Shown here one piece after another: positions 14,891 to 20,655 of a DNA stretch of 20,655 bases. Where the stretch lies: positions 1 to 20,655 of the forward strand of contig UQUG01000032.1 of assembly GCA_900544205.1 (NCBI GenBank), written 5' to 3'. Origin of the DNA: an uncultured Collinsella sp. GTDB taxonomy: Bacteria; Actinomycetota; Coriobacteriia; Coriobacteriales; Coriobacteriaceae. The notes below the pieces were generated by a model, which searched no databases, was not told the origin of the DNA, and was given only the letters and a program-made list of their open reading frames with translations. Both the position numbers and the translations under genes were made by a program. Position 1 is the first letter of the stretch. Each line of letters opens with the position of its first letter.

Positions 14891-15613
14891 ATGGCTTCAG
14901 ATGCAAAAAAGATTCTGCTGGTCGAGGATGAGAAGGCAATCCGTGACGCCGTCGCTGCCTATCTCGAGCGCGAAGGCTACTGGGTTGTGGGCGTCGGCGA
15001 TGGCCAGTCCGCGATCGAGGAGTTCGAGAAGCATCAGTTCGACCTGGTCGTGCTCGACCTTATGCTCCCCAAGATCCCCGGCGAGCGCGTTTGCCGCACC
15101 ATTCGCGATACCTCGGATGTCCCCATCATCATGCTGACGGCTAAGGGCGAGATCGAGGACCGTATTATCGGTCTTGAGCTCGGCGCCGACGACTATCTGA
15201 TTAAGCCGTTCTCGCCGCGCGAGCTCGTCGCCCGCGTTCGCGCTCTGTTCCGCCGTGCCCATCAGGCCGACGAGCCCGCCGTCGAGGTACTCGACTTCGG
15301 CGATCTGGTCATCGATATCTCGGGCCACAAGATCTTGGTCGAGGGCAAGGAAGTCGATCTGACGGCTTCCGAGTTCAAGCTGCTCACCACGCTTGCCCGC
15401 CATCCCGGCCGTGTGTATAACCGCATGGAGCTGGTCGAGAAAGTGCTCGGGTATGACTTTGAGGGCTATGAGCGCACCATCGATAGCCACGTGAAGAATC
15501 TTCGCGCCAAGCTGGGCGATGATCCCAAGAAGCCCAAGTGGCTCTACACCGTCCATGGTGTCGGCTATCGCTTCGAGGCTCCGGCCAAGACCGATAAGTC
15601 GGACGAGAAATAG
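14891..15613 (+). CDS. OmpR/PhoB-family response regulator
   Basis: 240 residues. The receiver domain (about 6-120) has the acidic pair E12/D13, phospho-acceptor Asp56 (VVLDLMLPK), Thr83 and Lys105 (LIKPFSPREL). The winged-helix DNA-binding domain (about 140-232) has LTASEFKLLTTLARHPGRVY and ends VHGVGYRFE. ATG 14891 is chosen: a GGGGGG site lies 7 nt upstream, and the longer TTG-started form would absorb it. The sensor kinase starts 11 nt downstream, so the two form one operon. Overall it resembles MtrA/YycF-type regulators; the target genes cannot be read from sequence. Confidence 0.95.
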   Translation: MASDAKKILLVEDEKAIRDAVAAYLEREGYWVVGVGDGQSAIEEFEKHQFDLVVLDLMLPKIPGERVCRTIRDTSDVPIIMLTAKGEIEDRIIGLELGADDYLIKPFSPRELVARVRALFRRAHQADEPAVEVLDFGDLVIDISGHKILVEGKEVDLTASEFKLLTTLARHPGRVYNRMELVEKVLGYDFEGYERTIDSHVKNLRAKLGDDPKKPKWLYTVHGVGYRFEAPAKTDKSDEK

Positions 15614-15624
15614 GGAAATCACAT

Positions 15625-17190
15625 ATGACACCTGCGCGCTTTGAAATCGGACAAAAGCACAAGCAGGAGAGCGAGGCGGGTTCCAAGGCTAGTTGGAACA
15701 CGCCTCGTTCCGATTCACGGCCAACGATGAGCTATCCCTCGCGCATGGCACTTGCTTTTGCTCTGACATCGCTCATGACGGTATTGGTGCTGGTGGGCGT
15801 TGTCTCTGTTGTGTGGGGCACGGTCTTTTCGGATTACACACGCTCCAATATCGTCGAAATCGCAAATTCCGCTGCCGAGAAGTTGGCGACCTCATATGAG
15901 GAAAACGGCTCTTGGACCGCGGGAGAACTGCGCACGGTCGCAACGTCGAGTTTGGTTTCCGACGATCTGGGCATGCAGGTCGTCAATAAAAAGGGTGTGA
16001 TCGTTTATGACGATTCCTGGCCCTCGGCAAGCGCCACCGCCGATGTACGCGAAAACCAGGCTACGACCGACGACACGAGCGGCAAGAGGGCATCGCATAG
16101 CCCGGTCTCGTCTGCTCCAACCGACTCCGATAGCGTTGCTAACGTCGAGATTGTAACGTCTTCCGGCGAGCATGTCGGACAGGTAAAGCTGTGGGCCATC
16201 GGCTCCGACGCTCTGCTCACCAAGGCGGACTCTGCGTTTAGGGAGAAGACCTTTAACGCCATGGCCCTCGCCGCGGTTGTTGCAATCTGCATTTCGGTCG
16301 TTATCGGATCGCTCGTGTCGCGCATGCTCACCAAACCGATTCATCGCATCACCAGTACCGCAAAGCAAATCCGTGACGGCGACCTGTCGGCTCGCACGGG
16401 GCTGCGCGGTGATGACGAGATCGATCAGCTGGGTGAGACCTTCGATGAGATGGCCACCTCGCTCGAGAAGGATATGAAACACGAGAAGCGCCTGACCTCA
16501 GACGTTGCACACGAGCTTCGCACGCCGCTTATGGCCATGCTCGCAACGGTCGAGGCCATGCAGGATGGCGTGTATCCCACCGACGATGAGCATTTGGAGA
16601 CCGTTGCTTCCGAGACGCGCCGCCTGGCTCGTCTGGTGCAGCAGATGCTCGACCTATCGCGTATGGAAAACAGCACGGCTCCGCTCAATCTAGAACCGGT
16701 GGACATGGTTCCGTTCGTGCGATCGATTGTGAACGGCCAGGAGCGTCTGTTTGCCGACCGTGACCTTCGTCTTCGCTTTGCAGATGAAACCCAAGGGCAC
16801 GACGATGTCGTCGAGGCCGATCCCGACATGATCACGCAATGTGTTATCAACCTCATGAGCAACGCCATGCGCTACACCCCCGAGGGCGGTTGGGTCGTGG
16901 TGTCGGTGCTCAGTGACCGCAGGCACGTCAGCATTGCCGTTTCTGATACCGGCATCGGTATTGCCAAGGACGATCTGTCGCGCATCTTCGGGCGGTTTTG
17001 GCGCGCCGATGCCAGCCGCGCCCGCGAAGCTGGCGGCCTGGGCGTCGGCCTCGCCGTGACCAAGCAGATCGTCGAGCGTCACCATGGCTACATATCCGTG
17101 GAGTCGGAGCTTGGAAAGGGTACGACTTTTACAATTCATCTGCCCCGCGAGCACACGGCAGACGCGGCATCTACTACAATGGAGCACTAG
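15625..17190 (+). CDS. HAMP sensor histidine kinase
   Basis: 521 residues. A basic cytoplasmic tail (1-40), TM1 (about 41-68), an extracytoplasmic sensor region (about 70-208) with a Ser/Thr/Asp-rich linker at about 135-170, TM2 (about 211-233), a HAMP domain (about 234-285), HisKA with His296 in VAHELRTPL, then the ATPase core: N box NLMSNAMRYT, G1 DTGIGI, F box FGRFWR, G2 GGLGVGLAV, and GKGTTF. It phosphorylates the regulator encoded just upstream. ATG 15625 is preceded by AGGGA at 8 nt. The long tail before TM1 is unusual but is in frame from the best ribosome site. The stimulus is unknown. Confidence 0.95.
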   Translation: MTPARFEIGQKHKQESEAGSKASWNTPRSDSRPTMSYPSRMALAFALTSLMTVLVLVGVVSVVWGTVFSDYTRSNIVEIANSAAEKLATSYEENGSWTAGELRTVATSSLVSDDLGMQVVNKKGVIVYDDSWPSASATADVRENQATTDDTSGKRASHSPVSSAPTDSDSVANVEIVTSSGEHVGQVKLWAIGSDALLTKADSAFREKTFNAMALAAVVAICISVVIGSLVSRMLTKPIHRITSTAKQIRDGDLSARTGLRGDDEIDQLGETFDEMATSLEKDMKHEKRLTSDVAHELRTPLMAMLATVEAMQDGVYPTDDEHLETVASETRRLARLVQQMLDLSRMENSTAPLNLEPVDMVPFVRSIVNGQERLFADRDLRLRFADETQGHDDVVEADPDMITQCVINLMSNAMRYTPEGGWVVVSVLSDRRHVSIAVSDTGIGIAKDDLSRIFGRFWRADASRAREAGGLGVGLAVTKQIVERHHGYISVESELGKGTTFTIHLPREHTADAASTTMEH

Positions 17191-17248
17191 CTTTTCGCTA
17201 TTCGGTGAAGGAGGGGCCGCGTCCCTGCCGCTCCGAGTTTGCGAAAAC

Positions 17249-17270
17249 ATGCGGGAAAGAACCCGCATTT
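17249..17270 (+). terminator. Weak hairpin between the kinase and purC
   Basis: A 7-bp stem ATGCGGG / CCCGCAT with loop AAAGAA and only TTT after. It lies 30 nt before purC in a 109-nt gap. It could be a weak terminator of the kinase operon or a purC leader element. Confidence 0.4.
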
Positions 17271-17299
17271 CTGTCGTATTTAGGTAAGGAGTGACTCAC

Positions 17300-18187
17300 G
17301 TGACAACGATGGAGCGTCGTCCGGATTCCCGTGGCAAGGTTCGTGATATTTACGATGCCGGTGAAAACCTGCTGATGGTCGCCACCGACCGCATTTCTGC
17401 GTTCGACTTCATTCTTCCCGACGAGATTCCGTTTAAGGGAGAGGTGCTCAATCGCATCTCGGCATTCTGGTTCGATAAGTTTGCCGACATCGTCCCCAAC
17501 CATCTCGTTTCCATCGACCCGGCGGATTTCCCCGAGGAGTTTGCTGAGTATCGTGACTACCTCGCTGGCCGCGCCATGCTGGTTAAGAAGGCCCAGACGA
17601 TTCCTATCGAGTGCATCGTCCGCGGCTATCTGACCGGTTCGGGCAAGAAGACCTACGACGAGAACGGCACCGTCTGCGGCATCCAGCTGCCTGAGGGCCT
17701 GACCGAGGCTTCCAAGCTTCCCGAGCCGTTGTTCACGCCGTCCACGAAGGCCGAGATCGGTGACCACGACGAGAACATCTCGTTCGAGCGTTGCTGCGAG
17801 ATCGTGGGCGAGGACATCGCCACGCAGATTCGTGACCTTTCCCTCAAGATCTACAAGGCTGCCGCCGAGTACGCCGCGACCCGTGGCATCATCATTGCCG
17901 ACACCAAGTTCGAGTTTGGTGTTATTGATGGCAAGGTCACGCTGATCGACGAGTGCCTCACGCCCGACTCCAGCCGTTTCTGGCCTGCTGCCAGCTACGA
18001 GGAGGGCAAGATCCAGCCTAGCTACGACAAGCAATTCGTCCGCAATTGGCTCAAGGCCAACTGGGATATGACGGGGGAGACCCCGCACCTGCCCGCCGAG
18101 GTCATCGATGGCACGTCCGAGCGCTATCGCGAGGCCTTCCAGATCATCACGGGCTCCCAGTTCACAAGTATGAAGGAGAACGCATAA
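17300..18187 (+). CDS. purC: Phosphoribosylaminoimidazole-succinocarboxamide (SAICAR) synthase
   Basis: 295 residues. It joins CAIR and aspartate using ATP to make SAICAR, the substrate of PurB encoded about 4 kb upstream. Signatures: GKVRDIYD (12-19, ATP-binding loop), TDRISAFDF (29-37), GSGKKTYDENGTVCG, and the family block ADTKFEFG (200-207) followed by LIDECLTPDSSRFW. Length is normal for the single-domain, longer bacterial/yeast-like type. GTG 17300 is chosen because AAGGAG (17286-17291) sits 8 nt upstream; an ATG lies three codons inside. The next gene begins at the base after this stop. Confidence 0.97.
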   Translation: MTTMERRPDSRGKVRDIYDAGENLLMVATDRISAFDFILPDEIPFKGEVLNRISAFWFDKFADIVPNHLVSIDPADFPEEFAEYRDYLAGRAMLVKKAQTIPIECIVRGYLTGSGKKTYDENGTVCGIQLPEGLTEASKLPEPLFTPSTKAEIGDHDENISFERCCEIVGEDIATQIRDLSLKIYKAAAEYAATRGIIIADTKFEFGVIDGKVTLIDECLTPDSSRFWPAASYEEGKIQPSYDKQFVRNWLKANWDMTGETPHLPAEVIDGTSERYREAFQIITGSQFTSMKENA

Positions 18188-18763
18188 GTGAGTACCCGTA
18201 GCGCCACGAACAAGCGCACGCAATCCCACGAAGTTACCGGGGTTGCGCGCAAGTCTGCCGCATCTGCTAAGCCCGCCCGCCAAGCAGCGAGCTCCGTTCG
18301 CGTCGTGCCGGCTTCGTCTAAGGCACGCCGCAAAGAGCTCGAGAAGGGCGAGAACCTCGAGGGCCTCTCTAAAGAGGAGAAGCGCGCCCGCAAGGCCAAG
18401 CAGCGCGCCAAGGAGGACCGCATCTATACGGTGTCGAATATCCTCCTCAAGCAGGACGAGGACTACACCAAGCGCCGTCGCATCTGGTGGATTGTGCTCG
18501 CCATTGGCATGGTGCTCGTCGTGGCAATTTGGGCCTCGCTGTACTTCGCTCCCGCTGGCATGGTGTCCAGCCCTGTCCAGATGGTCGGCATCGTTTTGTC
18601 CTATGTCATCATCCTAGGTGACTTTATCTACGACTTCGCTCGTATTCGTCCCTTGCGCAACATGTACCGCGCGCAGGCCGAGGGCATGTCCGAGAACAAG
18701 CTCAACGCTCTTATCGAGCGCGCAGCTGCCGAGGAGGACAAGAAGGACTCCAAGAAGAAGTAG
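18188..18763 (+). CDS. Two-span membrane protein, unknown function, coupled to purC
   Basis: 191 residues from GTG immediately after the purC TAA. Its AAGGAG (18173-18178) lies inside the purC 3' end, 9 nt upstream, so translation is probably coupled. Residues 1-98 are highly basic and hydrophilic (KARRKELEKGE, SKEEKRARKAKQRAKE). Two membrane spans follow at about 99-119 and 130-149, then a charged tail ending in KKDSKKK. The topology is probably both ends inside. I do not recognise the family. The lysine/arginine-rich N-terminus might contact nucleic acid or lipid head groups, which is speculative. It is followed by a strong terminator. Confidence 0.85.
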   Translation: MSTRSATNKRTQSHEVTGVARKSAASAKPARQAASSVRVVPASSKARRKELEKGENLEGLSKEEKRARKAKQRAKEDRIYTVSNILLKQDEDYTKRRRIWWIVLAIGMVLVVAIWASLYFAPAGMVSSPVQMVGIVLSYVIILGDFIYDFARIRPLRNMYRAQAEGMSENKLNALIERAAAEEDKKDSKKK

Positions 18764-18766
18764 CGT

Positions 18767-18796
18767 TTGCATACATACTTATCGCTAAGATATAAG
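18767..18796 (+). promoter_or_regulatory. Possible promoter of the aminopeptidase gene
   Basis: TTGCAT (18767-18772), 18-nt spacer, TATAAG (18791-18796); GATATA at 18789-18794 with a 16-nt spacer is the alternative. The -10 overlaps the 5' arm of the next terminator, so transcripts starting about 18802 would lack most of that arm. Confidence 0.45.
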
Positions 18797-18824
18797 GCGC
18801 GTCGTTTTTGCGGCGCGCCTTTTT
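18794..18824 (+). terminator. Terminator of the purC operon
   Basis: Stem GGCGCGTCG / CGGCGCGCC (18796-18804 with 18811-18819, one T·G), loop TTTTTG, then five T. Confidence 0.88.
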
Positions 18825-18852
18825 ACTGTTCTATAGATAGATGGAGTGGCAC

Positions 18853-20133
18853 ATGATTCGAGCTGCCCTGACGGTCGAAGAGGCCCTGGAGGGTATGAAG
18901 TCCCTGGAGCCCAAGATTAAAAACTATGCGCGCCTGGTTGTCCGCAAGGGCGTAAACGTTAAGCCCGGCCAGGAAGTCGTCGTTCAGTCTCCGGTTGAGT
19001 GCGCGCCGTTTGCGCGCGTGGTGGTCGCGGAGGCCTATGCTGCCGGCGCCGGCCACGTGACGGTCATCTGGGCCGATGATGCCGTGACGAGGCTCACGTA
19101 CGAGCATGTCGAGAAAAGCTATTTTGAGCAGACGCCCGAGTGGAAGCGCCTGCAGCTGGATTCCCTGGCCCAGGACGGTGCCTGCTTTATCTTTATCGAG
19201 GGTGCGGACCCCGCCGCCCTTAAGGGCATCGATCCCGCTAAGCCCGCTGCAGCTTCTAAGGCAAAGAACACGCAGTGCAAAGTTTTCCGCCGTGGACTGG
19301 ATTACAACATCAATCCGTGGTGCATCGCCGGCGCTCCGGTCGTGGCTTGGGCGCGCGAGGTGTTCCCGGGAGACGCCGATGAGGTTGCAATCTATAAGCT
19401 GTGGAATGCGATTCTGCACACCGCTCGCGCCGATGGCCAGGACCCAGAGAGCGACTGGGAGCTCCATGACGCCGCATTCGAAAAGAACCTGCGTTTCCTG
19501 AACGACAATCGTTTCGACTGCCTGCATTACACCGCGGCAAATGGAACCGATCTGACGATTGGCATGACGAAGGGTCACGAGTGGGCCGGCGGCAAGGGCA
19601 AGACGCCCGATGGGCACCCCTTCTTCCCCAACATTCCCACCGAGGAAGTCTTCACTTCGCCCGATCGCATGCGCGCCGACGGTATCGTGTACTCGGCCAT
19701 GCCGCTCATCCACCACGGCAATAAAGTCGACGATTTTTGGATTAAGTTCGAGGGCGGCCGCGTGGTGGACTACGACGCCCGCGTGGGCAAGGCAACGCTC
19801 GCAAGTATCATCGATACTGACGAGGGCGCTGCTCACCTGGGAGAGGTCGCGCTCATTTCCAAGAACACGCCGATCCGCGAAAGTGGTGTTCTGTTCTACG
19901 ATACGCTCTATGACGAGAACGCTAGCTGCCATCTTGCGCTAGGTGTCGGTTTCCCCGAATGCATCGAGGGTGGGTACGACATGTCCAAGGAGGAGCTCCT
20001 GGAGCATGGTGTTAACGTCTCGAGCACGCACGTCGATTTTATGATCGGCACGGACGACATCGATATTACGGGCATTACGCCTGATGGACGTGAAGTTGTG
20101 ATTTTCCAGAACGGCCAATGGAGTTGGGAATAG
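18853..20133 (+). CDS. M29-family (AmpS/PepS-type) metallo-aminopeptidase
   Basis: 426 residues, the usual size. It removes N-terminal residues from peptides in the cytoplasm using two divalent metals. Conserved blocks carry the expected ligands: FPNIPTEEVFTSPDR (Glu264/Glu265), HLGEVALI (Glu331), FYDTLYDENASCHLALG (His360) and STHVDFMIGTDD (His393, Asp395). The N-terminal half (about 20-200) is the AmpS-type alpha/beta domain, beginning YARLVVRKGVNVKPGQEVVV. ATG 18853 is chosen over ATG 18841 because GGAG (18843-18846) then sits 6 nt upstream. It is probably monocistronic. The tRNA-Lys promoter begins inside its last codons. Confidence 0.94.
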   Translation: MIRAALTVEEALEGMKSLEPKIKNYARLVVRKGVNVKPGQEVVVQSPVECAPFARVVVAEAYAAGAGHVTVIWADDAVTRLTYEHVEKSYFEQTPEWKRLQLDSLAQDGACFIFIEGADPAALKGIDPAKPAAASKAKNTQCKVFRRGLDYNINPWCIAGAPVVAWAREVFPGDADEVAIYKLWNAILHTARADGQDPESDWELHDAAFEKNLRFLNDNRFDCLHYTAANGTDLTIGMTKGHEWAGGKGKTPDGHPFFPNIPTEEVFTSPDRMRADGIVYSAMPLIHHGNKVDDFWIKFEGGRVVDYDARVGKATLASIIDTDEGAAHLGEVALISKNTPIRESGVLFYDTLYDENASCHLALGVGFPECIEGGYDMSKEELLEHGVNVSSTHVDFMIGTDDIDITGITPDGREVVIFQNGQWSWE

Positions 20134-20152
20134 TCCCAGACCGTGGTACAAT
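20124..20152 (+). promoter_or_regulatory. Promoter of tRNA-Lys, overlapping the aminopeptidase 3' end
   Basis: TTGGGA (20124-20129), 17-nt spacer, TACAAT (20147-20152) with an upstream TG (extended -10). The -35 lies within the last codons of the aminopeptidase gene. Initiation would be right at the tRNA 5' end (20162). Confidence 0.7.
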
Positions 20153-20161
20153 GCCACCCGC

Positions 20162-20234
20162 GGGCCGTTAGCTCAGCTGGCAGAGCAGGGGACTTTTAAT
20201 CCCAAGGTCCAGGGTTCGAACCCCTGACGGCCCA
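20162..20234 (+). tRNA. tRNA-Lys, anticodon TTT
   Basis: Full cloverleaf: acceptor GGGCCGT / ACGGCCC, D-arm GCTC...GAGC, anticodon loop CTTTTAA (TTT at 20195-20197), T-arm CAGGG-TTCGAAC-CCCTG, discriminator A. The next bases are CCC, so CCA is not encoded and must be added, unlike the tRNA-Gly in this window. The last 17 bases are part of an 89-bp direct repeat. Confidence 0.97.
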
Positions 20235-20306
20235 CCCAAAGATTGTTGAGACGGTCAACTTCGGTTGGCCGTCTTTTTTGTTGCCGGTGCACGGGTTCGA
20301 ACCCGT
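20218..20306 (+). repeat. 89-bp perfect direct repeat, copy 1 (tRNA-Lys 3' end, terminator, T-arm motif)
   Basis: Identical base for base to 20397-20485 (offset 179). In order it contains the tRNA-Lys 3' end from the T-loop, a short linker, the terminator, and a 16-bp perfect palindrome ACGGGTTCGAACCCGT (20291-20306). Confidence 0.95.
20249..20279 (+). terminator. Terminator of tRNA-Lys
   Basis: An 11-bp stem AGACGGTCAAC / GTTGGCCGTCT (one T·G) capped by a TTCG tetraloop, followed by six T. Confidence 0.93.
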
Positions 20307-20396
20307 CGGGGCGCGGAGCTGAGTAAACGCGTGAGCGTTTGCCAGCGCAGCGCGCAAGGCGCGAAAGCGCCGCAGCGGCCGCCTGCGAAGCAGGCT
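20307..20396 (+). repeat. tRNA-Lys-associated three-hairpin cassette
   Basis: 90 bp between the two 89-bp repeats. HP1 GTAAACGC-GTGA-GCGTTTGC (20323-20342), HP2 GGCGC-GAAA-GCGCC (20358-20371), HP3 GCCTGC-GAA-GCAGGC (20381-20395), then the copied tRNA-Lys 3' end. It shares CGGGGCGCGGAGC-like, AAACGC/GCGTTT, GCGGCCGC and TGCGAAGCA blocks with the tRNA-Gly cassette. The reading frames crossing it on the minus strand are tRNA-antisense artefacts. Confidence 0.8.
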
Positions 20397-20485
20397 GAAC
20401 CCCTGACGGCCCACCCAAAGATTGTTGAGACGGTCAACTTCGGTTGGCCGTCTTTTTTGTTGCCGGTGCACGGGTTCGAACCCGT
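20397..20485 (+). repeat. 89-bp perfect direct repeat, copy 2
   Basis: Second copy of 20218-20306, carrying only the 3' fragment of tRNA-Lys. The absence of any difference indicates recent duplication or ongoing homogenisation. Confidence 0.95.
20428..20458 (+). terminator. Duplicate of the tRNA-Lys terminator
   Basis: Identical to 20249-20279: TTCG-capped 11-bp stem and six T. It would end any read-through RNA of the cassette. Confidence 0.88.
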
Positions 20486-20491
20486 ATCTAT

Positions 20492-20653
20492 CTATATATA
20501 AGAACGCTTGGCGAACAAAACCCGCCTTTTACCGATGGGAAACAAATAGCTGATGCCTTTGGAGTAAAGTAGCGCTCCAGAGATGACCGATGTCTCAATA
20601 CTCATAAAACAGCTGGTCATCGCCAATATCAGAAGCCAATGCTTCAGTTTTAA
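20492..20653 (-). CDS. Possible C-terminal end of a minus-strand gene running off the window
   Basis: An open frame of 53 codons from the window edge to TAG, hydrophobic at first (HWLLILAMTSCF) and basic near the end (GKRRVLFAKR). Another minus-strand frame reads 19 codons to a TGA at 20595, and a plus-strand ATG at 20583 is also open to the edge, so the assignment is uncertain. The whole stretch 20486-20655 is about 42% G+C by hand count, clearly lower than the genes before it. Confidence 0.25.
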   Translation of the reverse strand, partial: LKLKHWLLILAMTSCFMSIETSVISGALLYSKGISYLFPIGKRRVLFAKRSYI

Positions 20654-20655
20654 CC

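Noticed and set aside
20173..20471. Minus-strand frames reading VGRQGFEPWTLGLK and AVRGSNPGPWD
   Set aside because: These are the well-known spurious products of reading tRNA genes antisense; they recur only because the tRNA 3' end is duplicated.

Overview
The window reads as ordinary chromosome of a moderately high-G+C actinomycete-like bacterium. My best guess is the Coriobacteriia (Collinsella-like), from remembered family resemblance: a Walker-motif DinG-type helicase beside a paired-WYL regulator, a TSCPD small protein coupled to a Tat lipoprotein, a MtrAB-like OmpR/HAMP two-component system, and a thioester/SpaA-repeat surface adhesin. Most genes carry AAGGAG-type ribosome binding sites. 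No phage, transposase, CRISPR or rRNA gene was seen.

Layout. 1-1959: 3' part of a DinG/XPD-type helicase. 1956-3882 (minus): two overlapping WYL-domain regulators of the PafBC type, converging on the helicase with a 4-nt stop overlap. 4081-7497: a very large membrane-anchored M28-peptidase-like protein whose peptidase fold is split by about 660 residues of acidic low-complexity sequence, then a 72-residue one-pass membrane protein and a clear terminator. 7560-10991 (minus): an 1143-residue cell-wall adhesin with signal peptide, thioester domain, six SpaA/Cna-B-like repeats and a non-canonical LPATE sorting signal. 11289-11363: tRNA-Gly(CCC), with its own promoter and terminator, followed by about 280 bp of repeats. 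11788-13134: purB. 13263-14737: TSCPD protein and Tat lipoprotein joined by TAATG. 14891-17190: response regulator and sensor kinase. 17300-18763: purC and a coupled small membrane protein. 18853-20133: M29 aminopeptidase. 20162-20234: tRNA-Lys(TTT), followed by a duplicated module. 20486 to the end: a short AT-richer stretch (about 42% G+C by hand count) with possible partial reading frames.

The most unusual thing here is what follows the two tRNA genes. Each is followed by a terminator, a T-arm-like motif (CGAACCCG), a run of three hairpins with GAA/GNNA-type loops, and then a second copy of that same tRNA's own 3' end. The two cassettes share architecture and short sequence blocks, but their stem sequences differ while pairing is kept. 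At tRNA-Lys the module is flanked by a perfect 89-bp direct repeat containing the terminator. At tRNA-Gly there is a second, decayed copy. The nearest thing I know is the E. coli tyrT/rtT arrangement (178-bp repeats each carrying the tRNA 3' end), but the sequences look unrelated.

Functionally, purB and purC supply two steps of purine synthesis (PurC makes SAICAR, PurB cleaves SAICAR and adenylosuccinate) but lie in separate transcription units. The helicase plus WYL pair suggests a DNA-damage theme. The adhesin, the Tat lipoprotein, the split M28 protein and the two-component system are envelope or surface functions.
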